Source: CAZAFN01 sp964484795
GTDB taxonomy: Bacteria; Pseudomonadota; Alphaproteobacteria; Methylaequorales; Methylaequoraceae
Direction of reading: 5' to 3'
DNA length: 64,000 nucleotides
NCBI GenBank assembly: GCA_964484795.1
Contig: CAZAFN010000006.1
Span: 1-64,000, forward strand
The notes beneath the pieces are model-generated. The model was given only the letters and a program-made list of their open reading frames with translations. It ran no database searches and was not told the origin of the DNA. Below are positions 24,471 through 33,059 of the stretch, one piece after another (positions within the stretch are counted from its first letter, which is position 1; every line of letters begins with the position of its first letter). Made by a program: the position numbers and the translations under genes.

Positions 24471-26746
24471 TGATTTCTGATGAATTAGAAAAAACACTTC
24501 AAAGAGCTCAGGAATATGCTCAAAAATATAAGCACCAGTATATGACTTTAGAGCACTTGTTATTTTCTATGTTGGACGACAATGATGTTAAGGAAGTTTT
24601 ACTTGCATGTGAAATAGATCTAGAAATATTAAGAAATGAAGTGATTAATTTTTTAAAAAAAAATCTAGATGAACTTGTAAGTGAAACTAATGATGATGTT
24701 AAGCCAACATTAGGTTTTCAGAGGGTAATTCAAAGAGCAGTAATTCATGTTCAATCTTCTGGAAAGGATGAAGCAAATGCAGCAAATGTTCTTGTGGCAA
24801 TTTTTAGTGAAAGAGAATCTCATGCAGTATATTTCCTTCAACAACAAAATTTAAGTAGATTAGATGTTGTTAGATATTTATCCCATGGTTTTGAGAAAAA
24901 ATCAGATGAAGTAGAGGATTCTCAAAATTTAGAATTTTCTGGTCAAAATAAAAATGAAAAGAAGTCAAATAATAGTTTTCTTGAACAGTATTGTGTGAAT
25001 TTAAATTCTAAAGCATTATCTTCTATGATTGATCCTATTATTGGTCGTGAAAAAGAAATCTCTAGGACAATTCATATTCTTTCTAGGAGGAATAAAAATA
25101 ATCCTATATTTGTTGGTGATCCTGGTGTTGGTAAAACAGCTTTAGCTGAGGGACTAGCTTATAAGATTGTAAATGAAGAAGTACCAAACTGTCTTCTAAA
25201 ATCAACAATTTATTCCTTAGATCTTGGTGGAATGCTTGCTGGTACAAGATTTAGAGGTGATTTTGAAGAAAGGTTAAAGAAATTAATTAATTTTTTTGAA
25301 GATAATGAAAAATTCATTCTTTTTATTGATGAAATTCATACACTAATTGGTGCTGGAGGTACAAATTCAGGCTCAATTGATGCTTCAAATATTCTAAAAC
25401 CTGCTCTCACTCGAGGAAATTTTAAATGTATTGGTTCAACAACTTATAGTGAATATAGAAATTATTTTGAGAAAGATAGGGCTTTGTGTAGACGATTTCA
25501 AAAGATAGATGTTGATGAGCCTTCAACTGATGATTCGGTAAAAATTTTAGATGGCATTAAGAAATATTATGAAGATTTTCACGAAATAGAGTATCAAGAT
25601 GACTGTACATCTGAAGCAGTTAAACTCTCAAAAAAATTTCTTATTAATCTAAAATTACCTGATAAAGCCATTGACATTTTAGATGAAACTGCTGCATCAG
25701 TTAAAATTGACGAAGAAAGAAAATCTAAAGTTATCACAAAAGATGATATACAGAAAACCGTTTCGAAAATAGCTAATGTACCTGAAAATACCATAAATTC
25801 TGATGAAAAAGTAAAACTAAAAAATTTGGAAAGAGATTTAAAAACATTAATTTTTGGCCAAGATTCTGCAATAAACACTCTGTCATCTTCAATCAAATTA
25901 TCTAAGGTTGGTTTAAGGAATAAAGATAAACCCATTGGGTCTTTTTTATTTACTGGGCCTACAGGAGTTGGCAAAACAGAGTTGGCAAAACAATTGGCAA
26001 ATGTAATGAAAATTAACTTTGTGAGGTTTGATATGTCAGAATATATGGAAAGACATAGTGTATCTAAATTAATTGGTGCTCCTCCTGGATATGTAGGCTT
26101 TGATCAAGGAGGATTGTTAACTGATGCAGTTGATAAAACACCATTTTCTGTAGTCTTGTTAGATGAAATTGAAAAGGCACATCCTGATCTGTTTAATTTA
26201 CTACTTCAGGTTATGGACTATGGAAAACTTACAGACCACTTAGGCAAGACAGTTGATTTTACAAATGTGATTTTAATTATGACTAGCAATGTTGGTGCAA
26301 GTGAACTAGATAAAGAAAGTGTTGGTTTTTTAAGTAATTCTAGCAAAAATGACAATGAAAAAATTATAAATAATTTTTTTAGTCCAGAGTTTAGAAATAG
26401 ATTAGATGCTATTGTAAAATTTCAAATGTTAAATTCATCTAATTCGATGAAAGTTGTTGATAAATTTTTGATGGAATTAGAATCATTATTAGTTGAAAAA
26501 GATTTAAGTCTTAATGTCACAATTAATGCCAAAAAAAAATTATTGGAATTAGGATTTGATTCTAAAAATGGCGCAAGACCTATGGCACGAATTATCCAAG
26601 AAAGAATTAAAATTCCTCTAGCTGAAGTTCTTTTGCAATATAAAACTAGACGTGGTTCTGTGAAAGTTGATTATGATTTAAAGAAAAATGATTTTAAAAT
26701 TAAATTTCTTCATTTGGCAAAAAAAGACCAACCTATTAGTCACTAA
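24470..26746 (+). CDS. clpA: ATP-dependent Clp protease ATP-binding subunit ClpA
   Basis: A 758-residue AAA+ unfoldase. An N-terminal Clp-N domain (about 1-145) is followed by two ATPase modules: Walker A GDPGVGKTALAEGLA near 215 and GPTGVGKTELAKQLA near 500, with Walker B segments FILFIDEIHTLIGAG and VVLLDEIEKAHPD. The second module carries the ClpP-contacting loop region before the C-terminal domain. It works with ClpS and with ClpP encoded at 61.9 kb. Its 3' end overlaps the next gene tail to tail by 11 bases. Confidence 0.97.
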   Translation: MISDELEKTLQRAQEYAQKYKHQYMTLEHLLFSMLDDNDVKEVLLACEIDLEILRNEVINFLKKNLDELVSETNDDVKPTLGFQRVIQRAVIHVQSSGKDEANAANVLVAIFSERESHAVYFLQQQNLSRLDVVRYLSHGFEKKSDEVEDSQNLEFSGQNKNEKKSNNSFLEQYCVNLNSKALSSMIDPIIGREKEISRTIHILSRRNKNNPIFVGDPGVGKTALAEGLAYKIVNEEVPNCLLKSTIYSLDLGGMLAGTRFRGDFEERLKKLINFFEDNEKFILFIDEIHTLIGAGGTNSGSIDASNILKPALTRGNFKCIGSTTYSEYRNYFEKDRALCRRFQKIDVDEPSTDDSVKILDGIKKYYEDFHEIEYQDDCTSEAVKLSKKFLINLKLPDKAIDILDETAASVKIDEERKSKVITKDDIQKTVSKIANVPENTINSDEKVKLKNLERDLKTLIFGQDSAINTLSSSIKLSKVGLRNKDKPIGSFLFTGPTGVGKTELAKQLANVMKINFVRFDMSEYMERHSVSKLIGAPPGYVGFDQGGLLTDAVDKTPFSVVLLDEIEKAHPDLFNLLLQVMDYGKLTDHLGKTVDFTNVILIMTSNVGASELDKESVGFLSNSSKNDNEKIINNFFSPEFRNRLDAIVKFQMLNSSNSMKVVDKFLMELESLLVEKDLSLNVTINAKKKLLELGFDSKNGARPMARIIQERIKIPLAEVLLQYKTRRGSVKVDYDLKKNDFKIKFLHLAKKDQPISH

Positions 26747-27857
26747 ATGGAGAATGTTTTTTTAGGAAATCCAAATTTTCTTTGATTTTTTTTTCTTCCA
26801 TTTTAAGGAATGTTTTGATTTTTTCATTTAAAAACGAGTGACTAAACCAGTGATTACTAAAAGTTAAATTGGGTAAATATCCTCTGGAAATTTTATGTTC
26901 TCCTTGAGCTCCAGCTTCTACTATTTTTAATTTATTTTGAATTGCATATTCAATGGCTTGATAGTAGCAGAGTTCGAAATGTAAAAAAGGAATTTCCCTT
27001 AAACATCCCCAATATCTTCCGTATAATGTACCTTTTCCAATGAAGTGTAATGAACAACCAACAAAACCTTGGTCATCAAAAGCTAGAATTAAAACCATTT
27101 TTTCTAATAAGGAAGATAAAAATAATTTTTTAAAAAATTTTAAACTAAGATATTTATATGACCATTTTTTATTAATTGTATTTTTGTAACATTCAAATAA
27201 TAAAAAAATGTCATTCGCTTCAATTTTTTTTCCAGTTTTAATGGAAATTTTTATTTTTTTCTTTTTTAAATAATTTCTCTCTTTCAAAATGTTTTTTTTT
27301 TTTCGTGCCTTTAAATCAGATAGAAAATCGTCAAATTCTTTGTAACATCTGTTTTTCCAATGATATTGAATTCCAATTCTTTGTAAAAAATTATTTTTTT
27401 TAAGTTCATCAGAAATTTTTTTATTAATAAAATTGATATGAAAAGATGAAACTTGTTTTTTTTTTAGAAATTTGATTAATTTTCCATATATTTCTTGAGG
27501 TATATTTTTTTCATTGTTATAAAAAAATCTTTTTCTTGTGACAGGAGTAAATGGAATTGCAGAAAGATATTTGGGATAATATTCAAACCCTAATTGGTGG
27601 TGAGCATTTTCAAATATTTGATCAAAAACATATTCTCCATAGGAGTTAAATTTTCTAAAATTTGGAATAACTCCTATAATTGAATTATTTTCTTTAATTA
27701 TGATATGTTCTGGAACCCATCCAGCATTCTTACCTGTACAATTAGTAATTTCTAAATAGTAAAAAAAATCAAAATTTATAAATGGAGGTTCATCTTTCAA
27801 ATTTTTAGAACAAAAAGATTTTAAATCTTTAATAGTAGAAACAGTTGAAAATTGCAT
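26736..27857 (-). CDS. DUF482 / FemAB-like acyltransferase-fold protein
   Basis: A 373-residue member of the uncharacterised COG3146 (DUF482) group, related in fold to GNAT and FemAB peptidyl transferases. Signatures are HHQLGFEYYPKYLSAIPFTPVTRKRFF near 85-112 and the C-terminal GRYWGCLREIPFLHFELCYYQAIEYAI...VEAGAQGEHKISRGYLP. No signal peptide or membrane helix is seen. In alphaproteobacteria it often lies next to clpA, as here. The biochemical reaction is not established. It is downstream of the RidA-like gene by 6 bases. Confidence 0.85.
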   Translation of the reverse strand: MQFSTVSTIKDLKSFCSKNLKDEPPFINFDFFYYLEITNCTGKNAGWVPEHIIIKENNSIIGVIPNFRKFNSYGEYVFDQIFENAHHQLGFEYYPKYLSAIPFTPVTRKRFFYNNEKNIPQEIYGKLIKFLKKKQVSSFHINFINKKISDELKKNNFLQRIGIQYHWKNRCYKEFDDFLSDLKARKKKNILKERNYLKKKKIKISIKTGKKIEANDIFLLFECYKNTINKKWSYKYLSLKFFKKLFLSSLLEKMVLILAFDDQGFVGCSLHFIGKGTLYGRYWGCLREIPFLHFELCYYQAIEYAIQNKLKIVEAGAQGEHKISRGYLPNLTFSNHWFSHSFLNEKIKTFLKMEEKKIKENLDFLKKHSPFSD

Positions 27858-27863
27858 TTTAAT

Positions 27864-28349
27864 CTATTCAAAAATTACTGAAAAAACACCATCAACTTCA
27901 ACAGGAGAGTTTTTTGGAAGACTACTTACTCCAACAACACTTCTAGAATGTTCGCCATCATTCTTTCCTAAAACCTTTATAATTAAATTTGATGCTTCAT
28001 TAAAAAGTGCGGAGTGATCTTGAAATTTTTCAGTACTGTTGATGTATCCTTTAATATTTATACATTTTATTGACTTAATATCTTTTTTTTGATTTTCCAC
28101 ATAATCATTTAGACTCCATAATAAATTTGATGTTGCAATAGTTATTGATTCTTTAGCTTCATCTATGCTTAGTTCTTGATCAATTTTTCCTGGAAATTTT
28201 ATTTTATCATTAATTATAGGAAGTTGTCCTGAAATGAAAATCATATCATTAAAAAAAATATATGGTTTGTAATTTGCTAGTGTGGTTGAAGTTTTTACAT
28301 TTCTTTTTATTTTTGAAAAAACTAATTTTTTAGATAAAAAATCATTCAT
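27864..28349 (-). CDS. RidA/YjgF-family protein
   Basis: A 161-residue RidA-like protein. The typical SGQLPI turn lies near 45 and the C-terminal HSRSVVGVSSLPKNSPVEVDGVFSVIFE matches the Arg-containing region of the YjgF fold. Family members form trimers; the archetype hydrolyses reactive enamine/imine intermediates, but distant members like this longer one have unknown substrates. Its start overlaps the upstream NrdJ-like gene by 8 bases. Confidence 0.85.
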   Translation of the reverse strand: MNDFLSKKLVFSKIKRNVKTSTTLANYKPYIFFNDMIFISGQLPIINDKIKFPGKIDQELSIDEAKESITIATSNLLWSLNDYVENQKKDIKSIKCINIKGYINSTEKFQDHSALFNEASNLIIKVLGKNDGEHSRSVVGVSSLPKNSPVEVDGVFSVIFE

Positions 28350-29178
28350 TAGATTTGAAATTACATGTCAGACATTTGAAAAATTTATCTTCTTTGTATA
28401 CTGTAAAACTTCCGCACTTTCCACAAGGGTCGCCTTCAAAATTGTAGAGATTCTTTATTTTTCTTGTTTCATACTTATTGTTTTCATTGCTAATCAAGGT
28501 TAGATTATTATCATATATTTTTTTTCTTATGTAGCCCTTGCTTGTAAATTGTTTTAATACAATCTCAGCGTCTTTGGTTCTCTGCGTGTTATTTTTGTTT
28601 TTTGGCAATAATTCAGTTGTTTGATTATTTTGTTGATTGCTAAAATCATCTCTACCCAAATATGAAATTGCAAGTTCTTTGAATATATAATCTAGAATTG
28701 ATGTTGAAAATTTTATTTCTGTATTTCCTTTTACCTCTCCGCTTGGTTCAAATTTTGTAAAAGTAAATGCTTCAACAAATTCTTCAAGTGGAACACCATA
28801 TTGCAAACCTATAGATACGGCGATGGCAAAATTATTCATTAAGCTTCTAAATGCTGCACCTTCTTTATGCATATCTATGAAAATTTCTCCTAAACTTCCA
28901 TCCATATACTCACCAGTTCTAAGGTAAACCTTGTGGTTGTTAATTGATGCTTTTTGAGTATATCCTTTGCGCCTATGAGGTAGTTTATTTCTAACAACTG
29001 AAAAATTTGATGATTCAGAGAAAAATTTTTCTTTTAATTCATCTTGGAATTGATCTGTGCGATCATTGAGATTTTTTACAAATTCATTTCTTTTATTGTG
29101 GTCAATTTCATTTATTTTAATTTTTAAATCATCTATATAACTATCTACAAACTTTTTTAATTCTTTATAATTTTTCAT
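28342..29178 (-). CDS. Free-standing C-terminal part of B12-dependent ribonucleotide reductase (TSCPD domain plus zinc ribbon)
   Basis: A 278-residue protein matching the C-terminal end of the long alphaproteobacterial class II ribonucleotide reductase NrdJ, not the catalytic barrel. After a helical N-terminus (1-65), the TSCPD-type region reads NKLPHRRKGYTQKA, VYLRTGEYMDGSLGEIFID, then MHKEGAAFRSLMNNFAIAVS and YGVPLEEFVEAFTFTKFEPSG. The C-terminus has a four-Cys zinc ribbon (Cys252, Cys255, Cys269, Cys272). In full-length relatives these modules follow the radical-bearing domain in one chain; here a clean start codon and a divergent gene 38 bases upstream show it is separate. It may complement a split NrdJ encoded elsewhere or serve another role. 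Confidence 0.8.
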   Translation of the reverse strand: MKNYKELKKFVDSYIDDLKIKINEIDHNKRNEFVKNLNDRTDQFQDELKEKFFSESSNFSVVRNKLPHRRKGYTQKASINNHKVYLRTGEYMDGSLGEIFIDMHKEGAAFRSLMNNFAIAVSIGLQYGVPLEEFVEAFTFTKFEPSGEVKGNTEIKFSTSILDYIFKELAISYLGRDDFSNQQNNQTTELLPKNKNNTQRTKDAEIVLKQFTSKGYIRKKIYDNNLTLISNENNKYETRKIKNLYNFEGDPCGKCGSFTVYKEDKFFKCLTCNFKSNE

Positions 29179-29216
29179 ATTTAAGTTATTAGTAGTAATA
29201 TACTTAATTTTTTAAG

Positions 29217-29582
29217 ATGAGCCTATCACATAATAAAATTTTTTTTAGAATTTATTGTTTTCTTTTTTCAAAAAAAGTTGGAAAAGATAACTATGGAAAT
29301 ACTTATTACGTGGAGAAAAATTTTTCACCTATAAATAACTATAGAGATAGAAGATTTGTAATCTATAATGGAAAAATTGAAGCTAGTAAAATTCCTCAAG
29401 TTTGGAATGCCTGGCTTCATCATATGACTGATGAACTCCCTGAAACGCCTATTAGAAAATTCAGTTGGATAAAGGAGCATGTTCCAAATCTTACTGGGAC
29501 ACCTTATGCATATGAGTATAAAGATAAAAAAGATAAAAAAAAAATTAAGAACATCTATTCCACTTGGTCGCCGAATGAATAA
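29217..29582 (+). CDS. NDUFA12-family complex I accessory subunit
   Basis: A 121-residue homologue of the mitochondrial 17.2-kDa subunit, found in Alphaproteobacteria and attached to the peripheral arm of NADH:ubiquinone oxidoreductase. Signatures are VGKDNYGNTYYVEKN, RRFVIYNGKIEASKIPQVWNAWLHHMTDELP and PNLTGTPYAY. The N-terminus is short. Its stop codon overlaps the first mlaD start. The other nuo genes are not in this window. Confidence 0.94.
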   Translation: MSLSHNKIFFRIYCFLFSKKVGKDNYGNTYYVEKNFSPINNYRDRRFVIYNGKIEASKIPQVWNAWLHHMTDELPETPIRKFSWIKEHVPNLTGTPYAYEYKDKKDKKKIKNIYSTWSPNE

Positions 29583-30021
29583 ACGAATTATAAACTTTTT
29601 TCTTGGATTATTTGCAGTTGTTTTTTTAGTTAAACTAATGCTGATTGATAGAGGTGAAAATAAAGAAAATTTTGTTGAACTTTATGCTAAATTTAACAAA
29701 ATTGATGGAGTTAATATTGGCACTAGTGTGGTTGTTTCTGGCATAAAAGTAGGTGAGGTAAAAAAAATTTTTTTGGAAAACAACCATCCTAATATTGTAA
29801 TGAATATTGATAGTAATGTGAACATATCTAAGGATTCATCAATTTCTATTCAAACGGATGGTCTTTTTGGTTCTAAGTTTCTAATTATTGAAGTTGGTGG
29901 CCTTGATGATAGGATGAAAGATGGAGATAAATTTTCTTTTTCAGAGGACTCCATAATGGTCGATGATCTGTTAAGAAAGATAATTGAAATTGGTGAAACT
30001 AAAAAGGGTAAAAAATTATGA
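29575..30021 (+). CDS. MlaD-like MCE-domain protein, first copy
   Basis: A 148-residue inner-membrane-anchored protein with one N-terminal helix (about 7-23) and an MCE domain (VELYAKFNKIDGVNIGTSVVVSGIKVGEV...IQTDGLFGSKFLIIEVGG). MlaD forms a periplasmic hexamer that handles phospholipids between the ABC transporter MlaFE and the outer membrane. I use the ATG at 29575, which overlaps the NDUFA12 stop; the open frame extends further upstream but only as shadow of that gene. A second, more typical copy follows directly with a 4-base overlap. Confidence 0.85.
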   Translation: MNKRIINFFLGLFAVVFLVKLMLIDRGENKENFVELYAKFNKIDGVNIGTSVVVSGIKVGEVKKIFLENNHPNIVMNIDSNVNISKDSSISIQTDGLFGSKFLIIEVGGLDDRMKDGDKFSFSEDSIMVDDLLRKIIEIGETKKGKKL

Positions 30022-30467
30022 AAAAAAATTACATTGAATCAGTTCTTGGCATTTTAACTCTTATTGTGGCAATTTCATTTTTTTTAAAACTTGTAGATGC
30101 AAACACAATGAATTCTTCCAATCAATCTTATTCATTAAAAGCTAAATTTCTAAAAGTTGGAGGTATTATGATAGGTAATGACGTTAAATTACGTGGAGTT
30201 AAGGTTGGTGTTGTCAATAATGTTAAATTAGATGATGATTTTTTTGCTGTCGTTGAATTTAAAATTTATTCTAATGTAAAAATTCCAAGAAGTAGTAAAA
30301 TCTCAGTTTCAAGTGATGGAATTCTTGGTAACAAATATCTATCTATTCTACCTGGGGAAATCATAGATGGTGATTTTTTAGCTGAATTTGATGAAATTAC
30401 AAATGTTGCAGATTACGAATCTATTGAAGATCAAGTTAGTAAGATAATTTTTCTAGCTACCCAGTAA
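30018..30467 (+). CDS. mlaD: MlaD-like MCE-domain protein, second copy
   Basis: A 149-residue MCE protein with one N-terminal helix (about 8-24) and the MCE core VGGIMIGNDVKLRGVKVGVVNNV...ISVSSDGILGNKYLSILPG. The C-terminal ESIEDQVSKIIF matches the end of canonical MlaD, so this is the more conventional of the pair. It likely acts in phospholipid transport for outer-membrane asymmetry. mlaE and mlaF are not in the window. It shares a probable operon with NDUFA12 and DUF2155, a common alphaproteobacterial order. Confidence 0.88.
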   Translation: MKKNYIESVLGILTLIVAISFFLKLVDANTMNSSNQSYSLKAKFLKVGGIMIGNDVKLRGVKVGVVNNVKLDDDFFAVVEFKIYSNVKIPRSSKISVSSDGILGNKYLSILPGEIIDGDFLAEFDEITNVADYESIEDQVSKIIFLATQ

Positions 30468-30471
30468 TTTT

Positions 30472-30696
30472 ATGCGAAAAAAAACCCCTTCTGAGCTTTT
30501 GTGGATTGATAAGGAAAAGAAAGTTATTTCTTGTGATGAAACAAACAAAGTGTTAAACGAAAACTTTTCTGAAGTTTGTTCAATCATTCAAAATGCTCTT
30601 GACGATGCAATGTTGTTGGGATGTGATGAATCTGATTTTAAGGATAAAATTAAAAAATTAACTGAAAATCTCAAATTTTCTATAGGAAAAAGATAA
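30472..30696 (+). CDS. Small protein of unknown function in the mlaD-DUF2155 operon
   Basis: A 74-residue acidic-to-neutral protein, predicted cytoplasmic and mainly helical. It contains KVLNENFSEVCSIIQNALDDAMLLGCDESDFKDKIKKL, a helix-turn-helix-like pair of amphipathic helices without a recognisable DNA-binding signature. It sits 4 bases after mlaD and 1 base before the DUF2155 gene, so it is co-translated with them. I do not recognise a named family, though the LNEN...MGCDE-type core feels conserved in alphaproteobacteria. Confidence 0.7.
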   Translation: MRKKTPSELLWIDKEKKVISCDETNKVLNENFSEVCSIIQNALDDAMLLGCDESDFKDKIKKLTENLKFSIGKR

Positions 30697-30697
30697 G

Positions 30698-31090
30698 TTG
30701 GGATTAATAAAAAAAAAATTAATTTTTTTAATCTTTCTTTTTTCTACTTCTACTTTTTCCGAAGAAATTGAATGCCAAGGAGCTGTAATAAGAATATTGA
30801 ATAAAATTACTACGGAAAAAGTTTTTTATACAATACCTTTGTCACAAACACTTGAATTAAATAATGCTAATATAGTTGTTTACCGATGTTTAAAAATTGA
30901 TCAAAATGGAAAAAATGATGAGATTGCTTTGATTTCCCATGAGACTATTTCGGACAAAAAAAAATTTTTTGGATGGATATTTAAATCTTCACAATATTTA
31001 AATATACCAATAAACCCTGTATATGACGTTAAACTCCAAGAATGTCTTATTAAGGACCCTCTTTTTTTAAAAGATAGAGAATCTATCTAA
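30698..31090 (+). CDS. DUF2155 domain-containing periplasmic protein
   Basis: A 130-residue secreted protein. A signal peptide (about 1-21) is followed by the DUF2155 domain: GAVIRILNKITTEKVFYTIPLSQTLELNNANIVVYRC, then FFGWIFKSSQYLNIPINPVYDVKLQEC. The two Cys residues could form a disulfide. The start codon is TTG at 30698. The family is nearly restricted to Alphaproteobacteria and often lies beside aat, accC and accB, as here. Its function is unknown. Confidence 0.88.
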   Translation: MGLIKKKLIFLIFLFSTSTFSEEIECQGAVIRILNKITTEKVFYTIPLSQTLELNNANIVVYRCLKIDQNGKNDEIALISHETISDKKKFFGWIFKSSQYLNIPINPVYDVKLQECLIKDPLFLKDRESI

Positions 31091-31721
31091 AATATTCTAA
31101 TAGATTCATTTTAAGCTTATCTGGAAAATTAGCTTTTTTGAAGGAATTCTCTTTAAGAATATTTAAATACTCATTTCTTAAAATTCTTGTTGTTCCAAAT
31201 TGTCGCAAGTGATCTGAATAAAATTGAGTGTCAATAATTTTAAACCCTCCTTCCTTTAAATATGCTGCTAGGTAAACCATTGAAATTTTACTTGCATTTT
31301 TTTTGAGACTAAACATACTTTCACCACAAAAAATTTGGCCTAGAATAACTCCATACAAGCCACCAATTAATTTTTTTTTATAATAACATTCAATTGATTT
31401 GGCTTTTCCAATCTTATGTAATTTAACATAATTCTTAATTATTTCTGAATTTATCCATGATGTTTTTCTATTTTTATTTTTTGCACATAAAGTTATTACT
31501 TTTTCAAAATTTTTATTTGCTTTAATTTCATATAAATCTTTTTTTAAACTTTTTTTTAAACTTTTGGAAAATTTAAAATCACTCAAATTGATTATTCCCC
31601 TTTCTTCCGGCTCAATCCAACAAATATTAGGGTTATCCATAGAGTCTGCCATTGGGAATAATCCATCGTAATATGCTTGCATTAAAATTTTAGGTGAAAT
31701 CAGTTCACTAAGAAATGTCAT
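31083..31721 (-). CDS. aat: Leucyl/phenylalanyl-tRNA-protein transferase
   Basis: A 212-residue enzyme adding Leu or Phe to N-terminal Arg/Lys of proteins, creating N-degrons for ClpS-ClpAP. The N-terminal ILMQAYYDGLFPMADS and the WIEPEERGIINL segment are typical, as are KAKSIECYYKKKLIGGLYGVILGQIFCGESMFS and FKIIDTQFYSDHLRQFG. It starts one base after the accC stop and overlaps DUF2155 by 8 bases tail to tail. Length is slightly short but complete. Confidence 0.94.
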   Translation of the reverse strand: MTFLSELISPKILMQAYYDGLFPMADSMDNPNICWIEPEERGIINLSDFKFSKSLKKSLKKDLYEIKANKNFEKVITLCAKNKNRKTSWINSEIIKNYVKLHKIGKAKSIECYYKKKLIGGLYGVILGQIFCGESMFSLKKNASKISMVYLAAYLKEGGFKIIDTQFYSDHLRQFGTTRILRNEYLNILKENSFKKANFPDKLKMNLLEYFR

Positions 31722-33059
31722 TTATGATGATTGTGTGTTTTCAACCCAACTAATATTAAAATTTCCATCCGAGAAGTCTTTTTCATTAATTATGTCTATT
31801 AGTAAAGGAATATTAGTTTCAACACCTTCAATTACGTATTCATTTAAAGCTCTTTTTAATCTCATTATAGACTCCTTTCTGCTTTTTCCTGTGGAAATTA
31901 TTTTAGATAAAAGACCATCATAAAATGAGGTAATGTTACATCCAGTATATAATGATGAATCAATTCTAATTCCGGGGCCACCAGGAGAATGATAAGTTTT
32001 AACTATACCTGTGGATGGGAATAGAGTAATTGGATTTTCAGCATTTATTCTGCATTCAATTGAATGACCTGTTCTAACTATTTGTTTTTGATTTATAGAC
32101 AATGATTCTCCGGATGCAATATTTATTTGTTCTTTTACGACATCAAGACTGTAAGTTTCCTCAGTTATGGTATGTTCAACTTGTAACCTGGTATTCATTT
32201 CTATGAAGAAAAATTCTCCCTGACTATAGAGATATTCTACAGTTCCTAAGCTGTAGAACCCAATTTTCTCCATTGCTCTTAATGTTAGATCACAAATTTT
32301 TTTTCTCTCAGAATCAGTAATTCCAGGGCTTGGGCATTCTTCTATTATTTTTTGACTTCTTCTTTGTATGGAACATTCTCTCTCACCTGCGTGGATAATG
32401 TTTCCCTTTTTATCTCCAATTATTTGAACCTCAATATGCCTAGGGCTTTCTATAAACTTTTCAATATAAACGTTATCATTTCCAAAACTTTGTGCAGCCT
32501 CTTTTTTAGCCAGCACAAAATTATCCTTCAAATCTTCCTCAGAAAATACTTTTTTAATACCTCTTCCGCCACCACCATTGGTAGCTTTTATAATAATCGG
32601 AAAACCAATTTTTCTTGCAATTTCTTTTGCATCTGAAAAACTTTTAATATTTGATTCGCTTCCAGGAACAGTAGGGAGTCCAATTTCTTTTGCTAATAGT
32701 TTTGCCTTAATTTTGTTAGCCATCTTTTCAATATGTTCAGTGTTGGGACCTATAAAATTAAAACCGTGGTCATTAACAATCTTTGCAAAATTAAAGTTTT
32801 CTGAGAGCATTCCAATTCCTGGATGTATTGCATCTACGTTAGCTATGGTTGCTGCTGAAATTATAGTTGGAATATTTAAATATGAATCTTTTATCTGAGG
32901 TGGTCCAATGCAAACACTTTCATCAGCTAAGCGAACAAACATTTCTTTTTCATCAACTGTTGAATGAACTACAACAGTCTTAATATCAAGTTCTTTGCAT
33001 GCTCTTAAAATACGTAATGCTGATTCGCCACGATTAGCCACTAAAATTTTTTTTAGCAT
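31722..33059 (-). CDS. accC: Biotin carboxylase subunit of acetyl-CoA carboxylase
   Basis: A 445-residue ATP-grasp enzyme carboxylating the biotin on AccB, in the first step of fatty-acid synthesis. The N-terminus KILVANRGESALRILRACKELDI, the ATP loop KATNGGGGRGIKKV, the biotin/bicarbonate segment GTVEYLY...FFIEMNTRLQVEHTITEE and the C-terminal domain are all in place. The start shares a base with the accB stop. biotin synthase is also encoded in this window, at 57.9 kb. Confidence 0.96.
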   Translation of the reverse strand: MLKKILVANRGESALRILRACKELDIKTVVVHSTVDEKEMFVRLADESVCIGPPQIKDSYLNIPTIISAATIANVDAIHPGIGMLSENFNFAKIVNDHGFNFIGPNTEHIEKMANKIKAKLLAKEIGLPTVPGSESNIKSFSDAKEIARKIGFPIIIKATNGGGGRGIKKVFSEEDLKDNFVLAKKEAAQSFGNDNVYIEKFIESPRHIEVQIIGDKKGNIIHAGERECSIQRRSQKIIEECPSPGITDSERKKICDLTLRAMEKIGFYSLGTVEYLYSQGEFFFIEMNTRLQVEHTITEETYSLDVVKEQINIASGESLSINQKQIVRTGHSIECRINAENPITLFPSTGIVKTYHSPGGPGIRIDSSLYTGCNITSFYDGLLSKIISTGKSRKESIMRLKRALNEYVIEGVETNIPLLIDIINEKDFSDGNFNISWVENTQSS

